Shown: positions 43,217 through 51,045 of the stretch, piece after piece | Layout of the letters: every line of letters starts with the position of its first letter | How positions within the stretch are numbered: the first letter of the stretch is position 1 | Origin: UBA2330 sp035443185 | GTDB taxonomy: Bacteria > Bacteroidota > Ignavibacteria > Tepidaquicellales > Tepidaquicellaceae | Assembly: GCA_035443185.1 (NCBI GenBank) | Contig: DAORRV010000007.1 | Coordinates: 6,625 to 70,624, forward strand | Direction of reading: 5' to 3' | DNA length: 64,000 bases | The notes under the pieces: generated by a model | Database searches by the model: none | Told to the model about the DNA's origin: nothing | Seen by the model: only the letters and a program-made list of their open reading frames with translations | Program-made: the position numbers and the translations under genes

Positions 43217-44374
43217 ATGAAAAAAATATATATAAATCTATTTGTCTGCCTGATCTTTTTAAATTCTGTAAATGTATCCGGATTTCAGAAAATAATTAGC
43301 AGTGAAAATGTAAGTTCCCCGGTTCCATTCAGTGATCTTGAAACTTTGTTAGACAATACAGTCGCTCAGACATTTCAGGATCTGAAGATCCCCGGTGCTA
43401 TAATAGGTGTCTGGAAAGGTAATGAAAAATATATAAAGACCTTTGGAGTTTCAGATCTTGAAACCGGTACGCCGATTAAAGCAGATGACAACATGAGAAT
43501 CGGCAGCATTACAAAGACCTTTACCGGTACTGTGGTGCTTCAGCTTTTTGACGAAGGAAAATTAAATCTTAGCGATAAGCTTTCACTGTATTTTCCTGAC
43601 TATCCAAACGGAGACAGTATTACAATAACGATGCTCGGAAATATGACAAGCGGAATTTATAATTATTCCGATGATGAACATTTTGTAAAGGAATTGATTA
43701 ATAATTTAAACAGAACCTTTACACCGGATGAATTAATAGATATCGCAAAATCCCACCCTCCATATTTTTCACCGGGTACAGGTTTTCATTATTCTAATTC
43801 CAATACTGTATTGCTTGGAATGATCGTTGAAAAGATAACGGGTAATAGTCTTGCAGATGAGATCCGCAGCAGAATTTTAATTCCGCTTGATATGACGAAA
43901 ACCATTTTTTCAAATGATACTTATTTTCCTGAACCTCACGCAAACGGTTATATATATTTGGATTCCCTTCAGACATCACCAACAGATGTAACAATACAAA
44001 ATCCAGGCTGGGGTTGGGCTGCCGGAGCTATCATTTCGAACCTTGAAGATGTTCATAAGTATGCAAAAAAAGTTGCTGATGGAAGTCTTATCAGCAGAAA
44101 TGCCCAGACAGACAGGGAAAAATGGGGAGAGGTATTCATTCCCACATCAGGTGCCTGGAAAGGAAAAGATCTTAGATACGGATTTGCACTTGCGGATTTT
44201 GAAGGTGCGATAGGACATAACGGAGGAATACCTGGCTTTAACAGTTTTATGGGTTACATACCCGATTCTGATATTACAATAATTATACTATGTAATATGC
44301 AGGACAACTTGGAAGGAATAGGACCGGCTGATTTTCTTGCAATGAAAATAGTGGAAACTTTTAAGAATAATTAA
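43217..44374 (+). CDS. Exported serine hydrolase of the class C beta-lactamase / DD-peptidase fold
   Basis: A 385-residue protein with a signal peptide (INLFVCLIFLNSVNVSG). The catalytic SxxK is Ser97-Ile-Thr-Lys100 (RIGSITKTFTG), the second motif Tyr192-Ser-Asn194 (FHYSNSN) and the third HNG at residues 334-336 (GHNGGIPGF). All three sets of the penicillin-binding fold are in place, so it should be active as an esterase, DD-carboxypeptidase or peptidase; a true beta-lactamase role cannot be told. ATG 43217 was preferred to the adjoining TTG. It is bracketed by copies of a repeat on both sides. Confidence 0.93.
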   Translation: MKKIYINLFVCLIFLNSVNVSGFQKIISSENVSSPVPFSDLETLLDNTVAQTFQDLKIPGAIIGVWKGNEKYIKTFGVSDLETGTPIKADDNMRIGSITKTFTGTVVLQLFDEGKLNLSDKLSLYFPDYPNGDSITITMLGNMTSGIYNYSDDEHFVKELINNLNRTFTPDELIDIAKSHPPYFSPGTGFHYSNSNTVLLGMIVEKITGNSLADEIRSRILIPLDMTKTIFSNDTYFPEPHANGYIYLDSLQTSPTDVTIQNPGWGWAAGAIISNLEDVHKYAKKVADGSLISRNAQTDREKWGEVFIPTSGAWKGKDLRYGFALADFEGAIGHNGGIPGFNSFMGYIPDSDITIIILCNMQDNLEGIGPADFLAMKIVETFKNN

Positions 44375-44383
44375 GAAACTTTA

Positions 44384-44518
44384 TTTGAGCTGTTGTTGAT
44401 GTTTAAAAAAAGTTTGTGAATAAATAAGTATTACTTGATTTAAAATCCACTGCAAACTTTCTGTACACCAACAATTTCGAATTTTCAATATTAAATGTTC
44501 CATGTGCAATGATTTTCT
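44384..44518. repeat. Inverted-repeat family 2, copy 3
   Basis: It begins TTTGAGC (44384), then GTTGTTGATGTTTAAAAAAAG (quoted in part: GTTGATGTTTAAAAAAAG) and TTTGTGAATAAATAAGT, and reaches TGCAAACTTTCTGTACACCAACAATTTC on the right (in part: CTGTACACCAACAATTTC). It is followed by AAATGTTCCATGTGCAATG. It closes the serine hydrolase region opposite copies 1 and 2. Confidence 0.6.
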
Positions 44519-44644
44519 ATCGGCAGCATAATCTTAATATAAAATTTTAAAACAATATATGAACTTAAAGAAGTCTATTCAATCTTTTCGGACTCAGACG
44601 ATTTCACCAGCGTCAGCTTGCAACAACCCCCTCCGCTCCCCCTT

Positions 44645-44663
44645 TTTTGAGACTGTCTCAAAA
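44645..44663. repeat. Perfect palindrome TTTTGAGACTGTCTCAAAA
   Basis: A 19-bp odd palindrome with a single central T. It follows a C-rich stretch (CAACCCCCTCCGCTCCCCC type) that also occurs as a common interspersed motif in other bacteria. It lacks a T run, so it is not a standard terminator. Confidence 0.5.
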
Positions 44664-44672
44664 CATCTGTTC

Positions 44673-44750
44673 TTACCACTGAGACACCAAGACACAAAGG
44701 AAAAAAGTTAAAAAATATTAATCTTTGTGACTTAGTGTCTTTGTGGTGAA
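44673..44750. repeat. Inverted-repeat element, CTCAAAG family, copy F (78 bp)
   Basis: The left arm TTACCACTGAGACACCAAGA faces TAGTGTCTTTGTGGTGAA on the right (44733-44750), with about 24-27 paired bases. It is the shortest and cleanest hairpin of the family, with the related words GACACAAAG instead of GACTCAAAG. Confidence 0.65.
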
Positions 44751-44925
44751 ATTATTTAACTGTTATCAGACAGACTCTTTTAAGGGAGGAATACTTATGA
44801 ATTATTCTTAATCATGCTATTAAAATTACAGGCTTTTTATTCGTAATTCGTAATTTTAATTGCAATTGATTTATCAAGACTTTGCTGTTTGGAAGATTCT
44901 TAATTTCTAATTTTTAATTCTCAAT

Positions 44926-46638
44926 TTATTTTAGAAGAATCATCCGCCTCGTCTCTACAAATCCCTCCGTCTCAAGCTTATAAAAATATACACCGCTCGA
45001 AAAATCACTTCCGTCAAATACTGCGTTGTATGAGCCGGACTGTAGTTTTTCATTTATCAGCTCAGAGATCTTTCTGCCGAGTGCATCATAGATATTCAGC
45101 CTTACATCAGCCGATTTCTTAATGTCGAATTTGATATTTGTGACAGGATTAAAAGGGTTTGGATAATTCTGATGAAGTTTAATACTTGTAGGAACATTAG
45201 AATTTATCGGCTGAATGCCGACAGGTTCGTCGGGAGGGATGAAGCCGTATTGATTGGTTCTGTAGCGGTCGTGACCGTACATAGGCCAGTGCATATTTTT
45301 TTGATCATAAGTAACACCGGGAAATGTCCATCCATTCAGTATCGGATGCGAAACATTATTTGTATCAATTAATGAAAAAATAAAATAATCTAATTGATTA
45401 TCATTATTTATATCACCGTAAATACCTGCAGCACTAACTACACCTGAAGGTCTTAAAGGGGACCATGGTAACTGACTTCCATTTTTATTATAAAAATAAA
45501 CAAACCCCTTTAATGAAAAATCTATAATTCTAATGTGAGAGGTTATTATTATATCATTATTCATTTTCATGATTAAAGGAGAATTAAAATAATAACCATT
45601 ACTAAAAACTGGCCAGTTGTTCATAAGTAAATTTTTTCTATCAAATAAAAATATCGGTCCTGGTTCACTTCCAAATGACTGATAAAAATTATTGTTTTCA
45701 TAACTTAATGCAATAGAACTGGATTCACTGCTTACAGTAGTTGAATAGTAATTTAAAATGAGATTGCCGCCTGTATTATATATTGAAGTTTTCGTTCTTA
45801 CTGAATCAGTATTTGGAAAATAATAAGCGGAATTTATATATAAAAATGTAGAATCATTCATAGGATCATTATAAATCGTAGCAGGCTGTGAATAAAATAT
45901 ATATCCCGAATCAATTTTAAGCGGCCACCCGGGTAAATTTGTACCGTCATGACTGAAAATACTTATATATGTCGAATCACAGTTAAAACCGTCAAGACAT
46001 AAAGTTGAGTTTACTATTATCTCGGCATAATTGTCATTATCAAGATCAGCAATGGAAACAGGTGGAGTTTTAACTGCATCTGGCGGGTCTCCCGGTATTT
46101 TACGAGGCCAGCCATTTACTATATTTCCTAAATGATCGTACACATACAAATAATTAAATCCTTTTATTATTAATTCAAGATAACCGTTATTATTAATATC
46201 ATACAAGCTTACAAAGGCAAGATTAACATCTTTAAGAAATAGCGGAAATCCCTGCATTCTGGTACCATCATAATTAAAAACATACAGACTGTCATTATTT
46301 CTTAATACTATATCCAGATTTCCGTCATTATTAATGTCTCCTGATGCTATTGCTGGCCAGGAATGAGCAGGAACAATTGTAACAGGCCATCCGGCAAGGT
46401 CTGACCCGTCACTTTTCAGAATAAATATTTTTGTATGATTTGTCTTAAAAAGAGCGAAAGCAATTTCTTTATCTCCCTGATTATCAAAATTAGCAATTAT
46501 AGGAGTCGCCCCATATAACATTGGCTGATAATAACTGTCAAGATCTTTTGGAAAACCTTTTAAATATTCAGGTGATTGTGCAGAAAGATTTCCATTAAAA
46601 AATATGAAACTTATAATATAAATACTTAGAGTTTTCAT
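44926..46638 (-). CDS. Secreted FG-GAP/VCBS repeat protein with T9SS sorting domain
   Basis: About 570 residues. ATG 46638 gives a clean signal peptide (MKTLSIYIISFIFFNGNLSA). The body holds several FG-GAP/VCBS blades, each with a calcium loop: GDINNDGNLDIVL, YDINNNGYLELII, IADLDNDNYAEIIV, GDINNDNQLDYFIF. This predicts a beta-propeller. The C-terminal 80 residues form a T9SS type A sorting domain: HQNYPNPFNPVTNIKFDI, LNIYDALGRKISELIN and FSSGVYFYKLETEGF. Such proteins are sent to the cell surface and may bind glycans or other proteins. Preceded closely by a small exported gene. Confidence 0.92.
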   Translation of the reverse strand: MKTLSIYIISFIFFNGNLSAQSPEYLKGFPKDLDSYYQPMLYGATPIIANFDNQGDKEIAFALFKTNHTKIFILKSDGSDLAGWPVTIVPAHSWPAIASGDINNDGNLDIVLRNNDSLYVFNYDGTRMQGFPLFLKDVNLAFVSLYDINNNGYLELIIKGFNYLYVYDHLGNIVNGWPRKIPGDPPDAVKTPPVSIADLDNDNYAEIIVNSTLCLDGFNCDSTYISIFSHDGTNLPGWPLKIDSGYIFYSQPATIYNDPMNDSTFLYINSAYYFPNTDSVRTKTSIYNTGGNLILNYYSTTVSSESSSIALSYENNNFYQSFGSEPGPIFLFDRKNLLMNNWPVFSNGYYFNSPLIMKMNNDIIITSHIRIIDFSLKGFVYFYNKNGSQLPWSPLRPSGVVSAAGIYGDINNDNQLDYFIFSLIDTNNVSHPILNGWTFPGVTYDQKNMHWPMYGHDRYRTNQYGFIPPDEPVGIQPINSNVPTSIKLHQNYPNPFNPVTNIKFDIKKSADVRLNIYDALGRKISELINEKLQSGSYNAVFDGSDFSSGVYFYKLETEGFVETRRMILLK

Positions 46639-46654
46639 GAATTTTATATTTAAC

Positions 46655-47005
46655 TTATCTGGCACAATCCAAAGCAGGATTATCAGGTCCCCAATCTACA
46701 TCAGTATATCCTGTACCCGGATGATAAATAATTTGAGTACCGGTGCAATCGTTTTTTGTTGCTTTTAAAGTATATGTTCCTGCTGGTAATCCTGTAATAC
46801 CACATAATCCGTTTGATAAAGTAGGTCCGCATGAACCATAAAGTGTAGTTCCAATCCATGCAGTTATAACCCACCCATCATCAGGTGAATATAGAATGTA
46901 ATTTCTTATATCATTTGGAAAACGATTGTTTTCCACTCCCTGAATATCTGATAACATAAATGCTGTAAGGACTACAGCAGCTAAGAATAAAAATGTGCGT
47001 TTCAT
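46655..47005 (-). CDS. Small exported protein with Ig/carboxypeptidase-like fold
   Basis: A 116-residue protein: signal (TFLFLAAVVLTAFMLS) then a small beta-rich domain with four Cys (LYGSCGPTLSNGLCGITG, TKNDCTGTQ, ALDCAR). GLPAGTYTLKAT is typical of carboxypeptidase regulatory-like or Ig-like strands. GAAGGAG ribosome site lies 8 bp before the ATG. It lies directly upstream of the T9SS FG-GAP gene and could be its partner. A degenerate relative sits 90 bp upstream at 47096-47449. Function unknown. Confidence 0.7.
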   Translation of the reverse strand: MKRTFLFLAAVVLTAFMLSDIQGVENNRFPNDIRNYILYSPDDGWVITAWIGTTLYGSCGPTLSNGLCGITGLPAGTYTLKATKNDCTGTQIIYHPGTGYTDVDWGPDNPALDCAR

Positions 47006-47095
47006 TTTAAAACTCCTTCTAATTTAATTGTTAAAAATATTTTTGGAACTATTCTGTTTAAAAAAAATACAAAATAAAATTTAAAAATTAAACTA

Positions 47096-47449
47096 TTAGG
47101 GAGTTCCAATATTAACACTGACAATCGGATAAACTGGAACACCATTTACAATATTCAAAGTTGTAACTCCATCTCCAAAACCAAATTTAGTAGCTTTAAC
47201 TTCATAACTTCCATTAGGAAAATAACTTCCACCATTATCGAAAGTTATAATTCCATTACTATTTGTTGTCATCGGAGTTCCAAATAAATTACTTCCTCAT
47301 CCGTTTAATTTAATAGTAACAGATGCTCCTTCCACTAAACCGGTTCTATATTCGAAATGAACTGTTACTGATCCAGAAGGTAATTCTGAGATTTCTGAGT
47401 TTGAAACAGGTCAAAATGAAAACAAGAATTTTGTTGCGAAATATGTATT
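47096..47449 (-). pseudogene. Remnant of a small exported beta-rich protein
   Basis: The minus frame ending at 47096 reads NGSYEVKATKFGFGDGVTTL and SGSVTVHFEYRTGLVEGASV, similar in layout to the adjacent small exported protein (GTYTLKATK). TGA at 47297-47299 splits it within LNG-stop-GSNLFGTP, and another TGA precedes it at 47411-47413. A hydrophobic leader (RNKILVFILTC) lies in a different frame, with no ATG in sight, so the 5' end is also broken. A decayed duplicate of the neighbouring gene is the likeliest reading. Confidence 0.75.
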
Positions 47450-47485
47450 TAAAAAAATCAGCCGAAACAATTGTCCCGGCTGATT
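47450..47485 (-). terminator. Intrinsic terminator of the subtilisin gene
   Basis: On the minus strand AATCAGCCG pairs with CGGCTGATT across a 12-nt loop, followed by a run of T. It lies about 75 bp past the subtilisin stop. Confidence 0.88.
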
Positions 47486-47559
47486 AATATTTATACTGTA
47501 TATCAAATTTTGTTAAATTAAAAATATTAATTTATTAATTAACATTTCTAATTTTAAAT

Positions 47560-50502
47560 TTACTTGACGAGCAGCATTTTCTTAGTCTCAATAAATCCCT
47601 CTGACTGAAGTTTATAAAAATAAACTCCGCTGTTAAGATTAGCTGCATTAAAATCTACTTCATAAGAACCTGACTGTAAATTCGAGTTTACTAAATTTGC
47701 TACTTCTTTTCCGAGAGCGTCATAGATCTTAAGACTTGTATATCCGGCTTTTGATAATCCGAATGAGATCTTTGTGCTTGGATTGAAGGGGTTTGGATAA
47801 TTTTGTGATAAAGAATATTTATCAGGAGCTATTGAATTATAATTTGTGATACCAAGAACTGTATTATATTTCAGCTTGGCAGCAACTGTATTTGCCTGAA
47901 GATCTGCAAGGTTAGTTCCTGCTACAAGCGCAAAAGTAATAGTGATCTCGGAATTTGCATCAATAGTATAAGGACCGCTGCCGACTGTATTTGCTACATC
48001 TCTTCCTGTAGTTCCGCCGGCATCCATTCTGCCTATACCAGAAGAAAGTGATTCAAACTTTTCAGGATCAGAATAACCGTCATAAATATTCCACGGATTT
48101 CCTGCAATGTTTTGTTCGTTATCGATCGCCCAGTATGATGGATTCGTAGCTGACAGAAGCGCAACACCTACATAAGTTCCAGGGTTGTTATCTGTTCTCC
48201 ATAAATATCCGAGCTGATTTGCTGCATCCCAGCTTGCTCGGTTAAGTGCACCGCTTGCTCCGATATCCCAGTCACCAAATAATCCTGCATAGAAATTCGT
48301 GATAGCAGCTCCGGTAGTATTCTTAATTTTATATTTCACAATAACATAATCTTCATCCTGCTCATCATTAAAAGCGTAACTGTTGAATGTAATTTCAACA
48401 CCTATCTTACTAGAACCCGCTGCATCGTCATTATATTTCGCACTTCCGTCCTGATTAGAAAGAATTCCCGGATCAGTGATCTGAAACGGAATGATGTTTG
48501 TGAAGTCCATGCTCTGCACTGCCTGATCGCCTGACCTTACACAATCTGAGACTCTATTTGGTGCTGTAGCGCAGATAAGTCCGCCTTCAAATAAAAGATT
48601 ACTTCCGTTGTTATATTTAAAACCTTCACCCTGAGTATTGCTTGAATAATCATTAAATCCAAAATTACCACGGCTGTTTATCGTCGTTGTAATTTTATTT
48701 GCATTCATGCTAAAGTAACTTGGATTTACTACAACTGTAAAATATTCAAAATCTGAATATGAACCGTCTGTATAAGTTACTTTAAACTCTACTTTTGAAT
48801 TGGCTGCAGCATTACCGTTTATCCTTACTCTGTAAGGATTTCCGCCGTTGTTTGCAGTACCTAGAGTTCCGACCGCTCCAAGTGAAGAATTTCCGTTCAT
48901 CATTGTAACTGCTGTAGAAGTTGTAGTAATATCTGCTGCAACATTGGAAGTTGCATCAAGATAATTTATAAAATTTCCTGTGATATTCATAGTGTCATTT
49001 GGCTGAGGCACATTGTTATTTCCGTCGGTGACTGAAAATGAATTCATTCTGACTGAAGGAGAACTTACTGTTAGAGCTCTGTGCATATTGATCCTGCCCT
49101 TACCGAGCCTGCCAACGTAAGATGGATTCTGTGCATCGATGTTTTCTGAAGTAACTCTGACTTTTTCACCAACCTGCATTGCTGTATAAGTCGGGAACTG
49201 AGATTTTACAATTCCGCATACACCTGCAGTGATCGGTGAAGCCATTGATGTTCCGCTGAAGTTTGCATAAGAATTATTATAAAGTGTGCTGTAAATACTT
49301 GATCCCGGAGCACATGCATCGATAGAAGTTCCGAAATTTGAAAAAGAAGATCTTGTATCAGTGGAAGTAGTGGAAGCAATATTTAAGACATATTTATAAG
49401 CTGCAGGATAAAATGTATTACTGGAGCCGTCATTACCTGCGGCACAGACGACTAAGGAATTTTTATTTATAGTTGCATAAGTAATTACATCCTGTTCGAA
49501 CTGACCGCCGCCACCGCCGCCCCATGAGCAGTTAATTACGTCGCAGCCCATATCAGCCGCAAATTTAATTCCTTCATAACCGGTAATAATAAGTCCTAAT
49601 CCTCCCGGTCCTCTTGTATCATTATCGGCTGCACATTTCACACCCATTATTTTACATTTAAATCCGGGTCCTGCTACGCCGATACCGTTATTTGTAACAG
49701 CAGAAGCATCACCTGATACATGCGAACCGTGATTATTATTTGCACCCATGATCATAGGATCATTGTCCGAAACTACATTATTATAATCAACACCTCCAAA
49801 ATCCCATCCTCTGTAATTATCTACATAGCCGTCATTGTCATTATCAATACCATCTATCTGATCAGCATAATTAATTTTAATATTCGCTGCAAGATCGGGA
49901 TGATCCCAGTCTGTTCCTGAGTCAACAATTCCGATCACAACGTTTGTATCACCCTGCTGAATGTCCCATCCTGCAGGTGCAGCAATTTTATTTATAAAAT
50001 ACTGCTGTCCGAGTGAAGGATCGTTTGGAGTGAATGAAGAAACTGAAGACACATGCTGAATATATTTCGGCTGTGCATATTCGACTTCGCCTGTATTGTA
50101 AATTTCATTCACTGCATCTTCAAGACTCACCGCTGAATTAAAATTGAAAATATAGATCAGAGACAGGTCAGAATATTTCTCACCGGAAGCTGTTTGATCG
50201 TTCATCGGCTTTACAGCATCAGCAAACATTTTTGAAACGCCTCTTGAGCCGAGTCTTTCAAGAGTGTTTGTGATCTTTATGTTATCTATGTTTGCAATTC
50301 CTGAAGAATTTCTGTTGGATTCTTTCAGTTTAAAAATTACTGTATTTGGAAAGTAATCAAGCTCAGTCAGATTCTGATCCAGTCTGAAATAATTTTTTGA
50401 AGCTGAATTTTTATTATCATCATAATTTCTGAAAGAAAAGAAGACCGATGAAAATAAAAAAAGCAGTAAGAAATAATTTGTAAATTTAATTTTCTGTTTC
50501 AT
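47560..50502 (-). CDS. Secreted subtilisin-like (S8) protease with T9SS sorting domain
   Basis: A 980-residue protease. A signal (YFLLLFLFSSVFFSF) and an inhibitor-like propeptide (about 40-150) precede the S8 domain. The triad is Asp194 (GIVDSGTDWDHPDL), His258 (NNHGSHVSGDASA) and Ser419 (FSGTSMASPITAG). The segment after residue 480 is Ig-like and strand-rich. The C-terminus is a T9SS type A sorting domain with SQNYPNPFNPSTKISFGL and SGVYFYKLQSEGFIETKKM. It should be exported to the surface and mature by loss of the propeptide; a degradative or processing role is likely. Calcium-binding DNDGYVD adds stability. Confidence 0.95.
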   Translation of the reverse strand: MKQKIKFTNYFLLLFLFSSVFFSFRNYDDNKNSASKNYFRLDQNLTELDYFPNTVIFKLKESNRNSSGIANIDNIKITNTLERLGSRGVSKMFADAVKPMNDQTASGEKYSDLSLIYIFNFNSAVSLEDAVNEIYNTGEVEYAQPKYIQHVSSVSSFTPNDPSLGQQYFINKIAAPAGWDIQQGDTNVVIGIVDSGTDWDHPDLAANIKINYADQIDGIDNDNDGYVDNYRGWDFGGVDYNNVVSDNDPMIMGANNNHGSHVSGDASAVTNNGIGVAGPGFKCKIMGVKCAADNDTRGPGGLGLIITGYEGIKFAADMGCDVINCSWGGGGGGQFEQDVITYATINKNSLVVCAAGNDGSSNTFYPAAYKYVLNIASTTSTDTRSSFSNFGTSIDACAPGSSIYSTLYNNSYANFSGTSMASPITAGVCGIVKSQFPTYTAMQVGEKVRVTSENIDAQNPSYVGRLGKGRINMHRALTVSSPSVRMNSFSVTDGNNNVPQPNDTMNITGNFINYLDATSNVAADITTTSTAVTMMNGNSSLGAVGTLGTANNGGNPYRVRINGNAAANSKVEFKVTYTDGSYSDFEYFTVVVNPSYFSMNANKITTTINSRGNFGFNDYSSNTQGEGFKYNNGSNLLFEGGLICATAPNRVSDCVRSGDQAVQSMDFTNIIPFQITDPGILSNQDGSAKYNDDAAGSSKIGVEITFNSYAFNDEQDEDYVIVKYKIKNTTGAAITNFYAGLFGDWDIGASGALNRASWDAANQLGYLWRTDNNPGTYVGVALLSATNPSYWAIDNEQNIAGNPWNIYDGYSDPEKFESLSSGIGRMDAGGTTGRDVANTVGSGPYTIDANSEITITFALVAGTNLADLQANTVAAKLKYNTVLGITNYNSIAPDKYSLSQNYPNPFNPSTKISFGLSKAGYTSLKIYDALGKEVANLVNSNLQSGSYEVDFNAANLNSGVYFYKLQSEGFIETKKMLLVK

Positions 50503-50544
50503 GCATTTTAAAATGTTAATTAAGAAATGGTTATTTGATTTTTT

Positions 50545-50589
50545 TGACTAATTAGACTAATTAGACTAATTTCACTAATTAGACTAATT
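50545..50589. repeat. 9-bp tandem array (ACTAATTAG type) running into the ndk stop
   Basis: About five units of GACTAATTA, partly with TTTCACTAATT variation, run from 50545 into the 3' end of ndk. The last two ndk codons and the TAA stop at 50579-50581 are part of the array. A length change here could alter the ndk C-terminus. Confidence 0.7.
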
Positions 50590-51004
50590 CTTTTTCCGTA
50601 AAGAAGAATCCTGTTTCGATCTTTCCATTCTCTTCGGAATCAGAACCGTGAACTGCATTCTCTGATTTTGAATCTGCAAATATTTTTCTTACTGTACCTT
50701 CCTCTGCTTCTGCAGGATCAGTAGCACCAATTAGTTTTCTGTAGTCAGAAACTGCATTTTCTTTTTCCAGTGCTATTACTACTACAGGACCTGATGTCAT
50801 AAATGAAACTAGTTCACCATAGAAAGGTCTTTCTTTATGAACTTCATAAAACTTCCCTGCAGTCACTTCATCTAATTTTATCATTTTCATTCCGCGGATA
50901 TTAAATCCTGCATCGAGTAACATTTGTACAATGCTTCCCTGTACTTTCTTTTTTACTGCATCGGGTTTAATGATGCATAGTGTGCTTTGTAGCGAGTTTG
51001 ACAA
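50579..51004 (-). CDS. ndk: Nucleoside diphosphate kinase
   Basis: A 141-residue NDK with STLCIIKPDAVKKKVQG at the start, KERPFYGELVSFMTSGPVVV and the phosphohistidine motif ENAVHGSDSEEN. It equilibrates nucleoside triphosphates by a ping-pong phosphate transfer. Length and motifs are complete. TTG start at 51004 with AAGGAAAT upstream. The last residues ELV fall in a tandem repeat that extends beyond the stop. Confidence 0.96.
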   Translation of the reverse strand: MSNSLQSTLCIIKPDAVKKKVQGSIVQMLLDAGFNIRGMKMIKLDEVTAGKFYEVHKERPFYGELVSFMTSGPVVVIALEKENAVSDYRKLIGATDPAEAEEGTVRKIFADSKSENAVHGSDSEENGKIETGFFFTEKELV

Positions 51005-51045
51005 ATTTTATTTCCTTTCTGTATTTATTGATTAATATAGTTTTT

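Noticed and set aside
43217..44374. A dedicated antibiotic-resistance beta-lactamase
   Set aside because: The SxxK, YxN and HxG motifs are shared by esterases and DD-peptidases; nothing in the sequence singles out beta-lactam hydrolysis.
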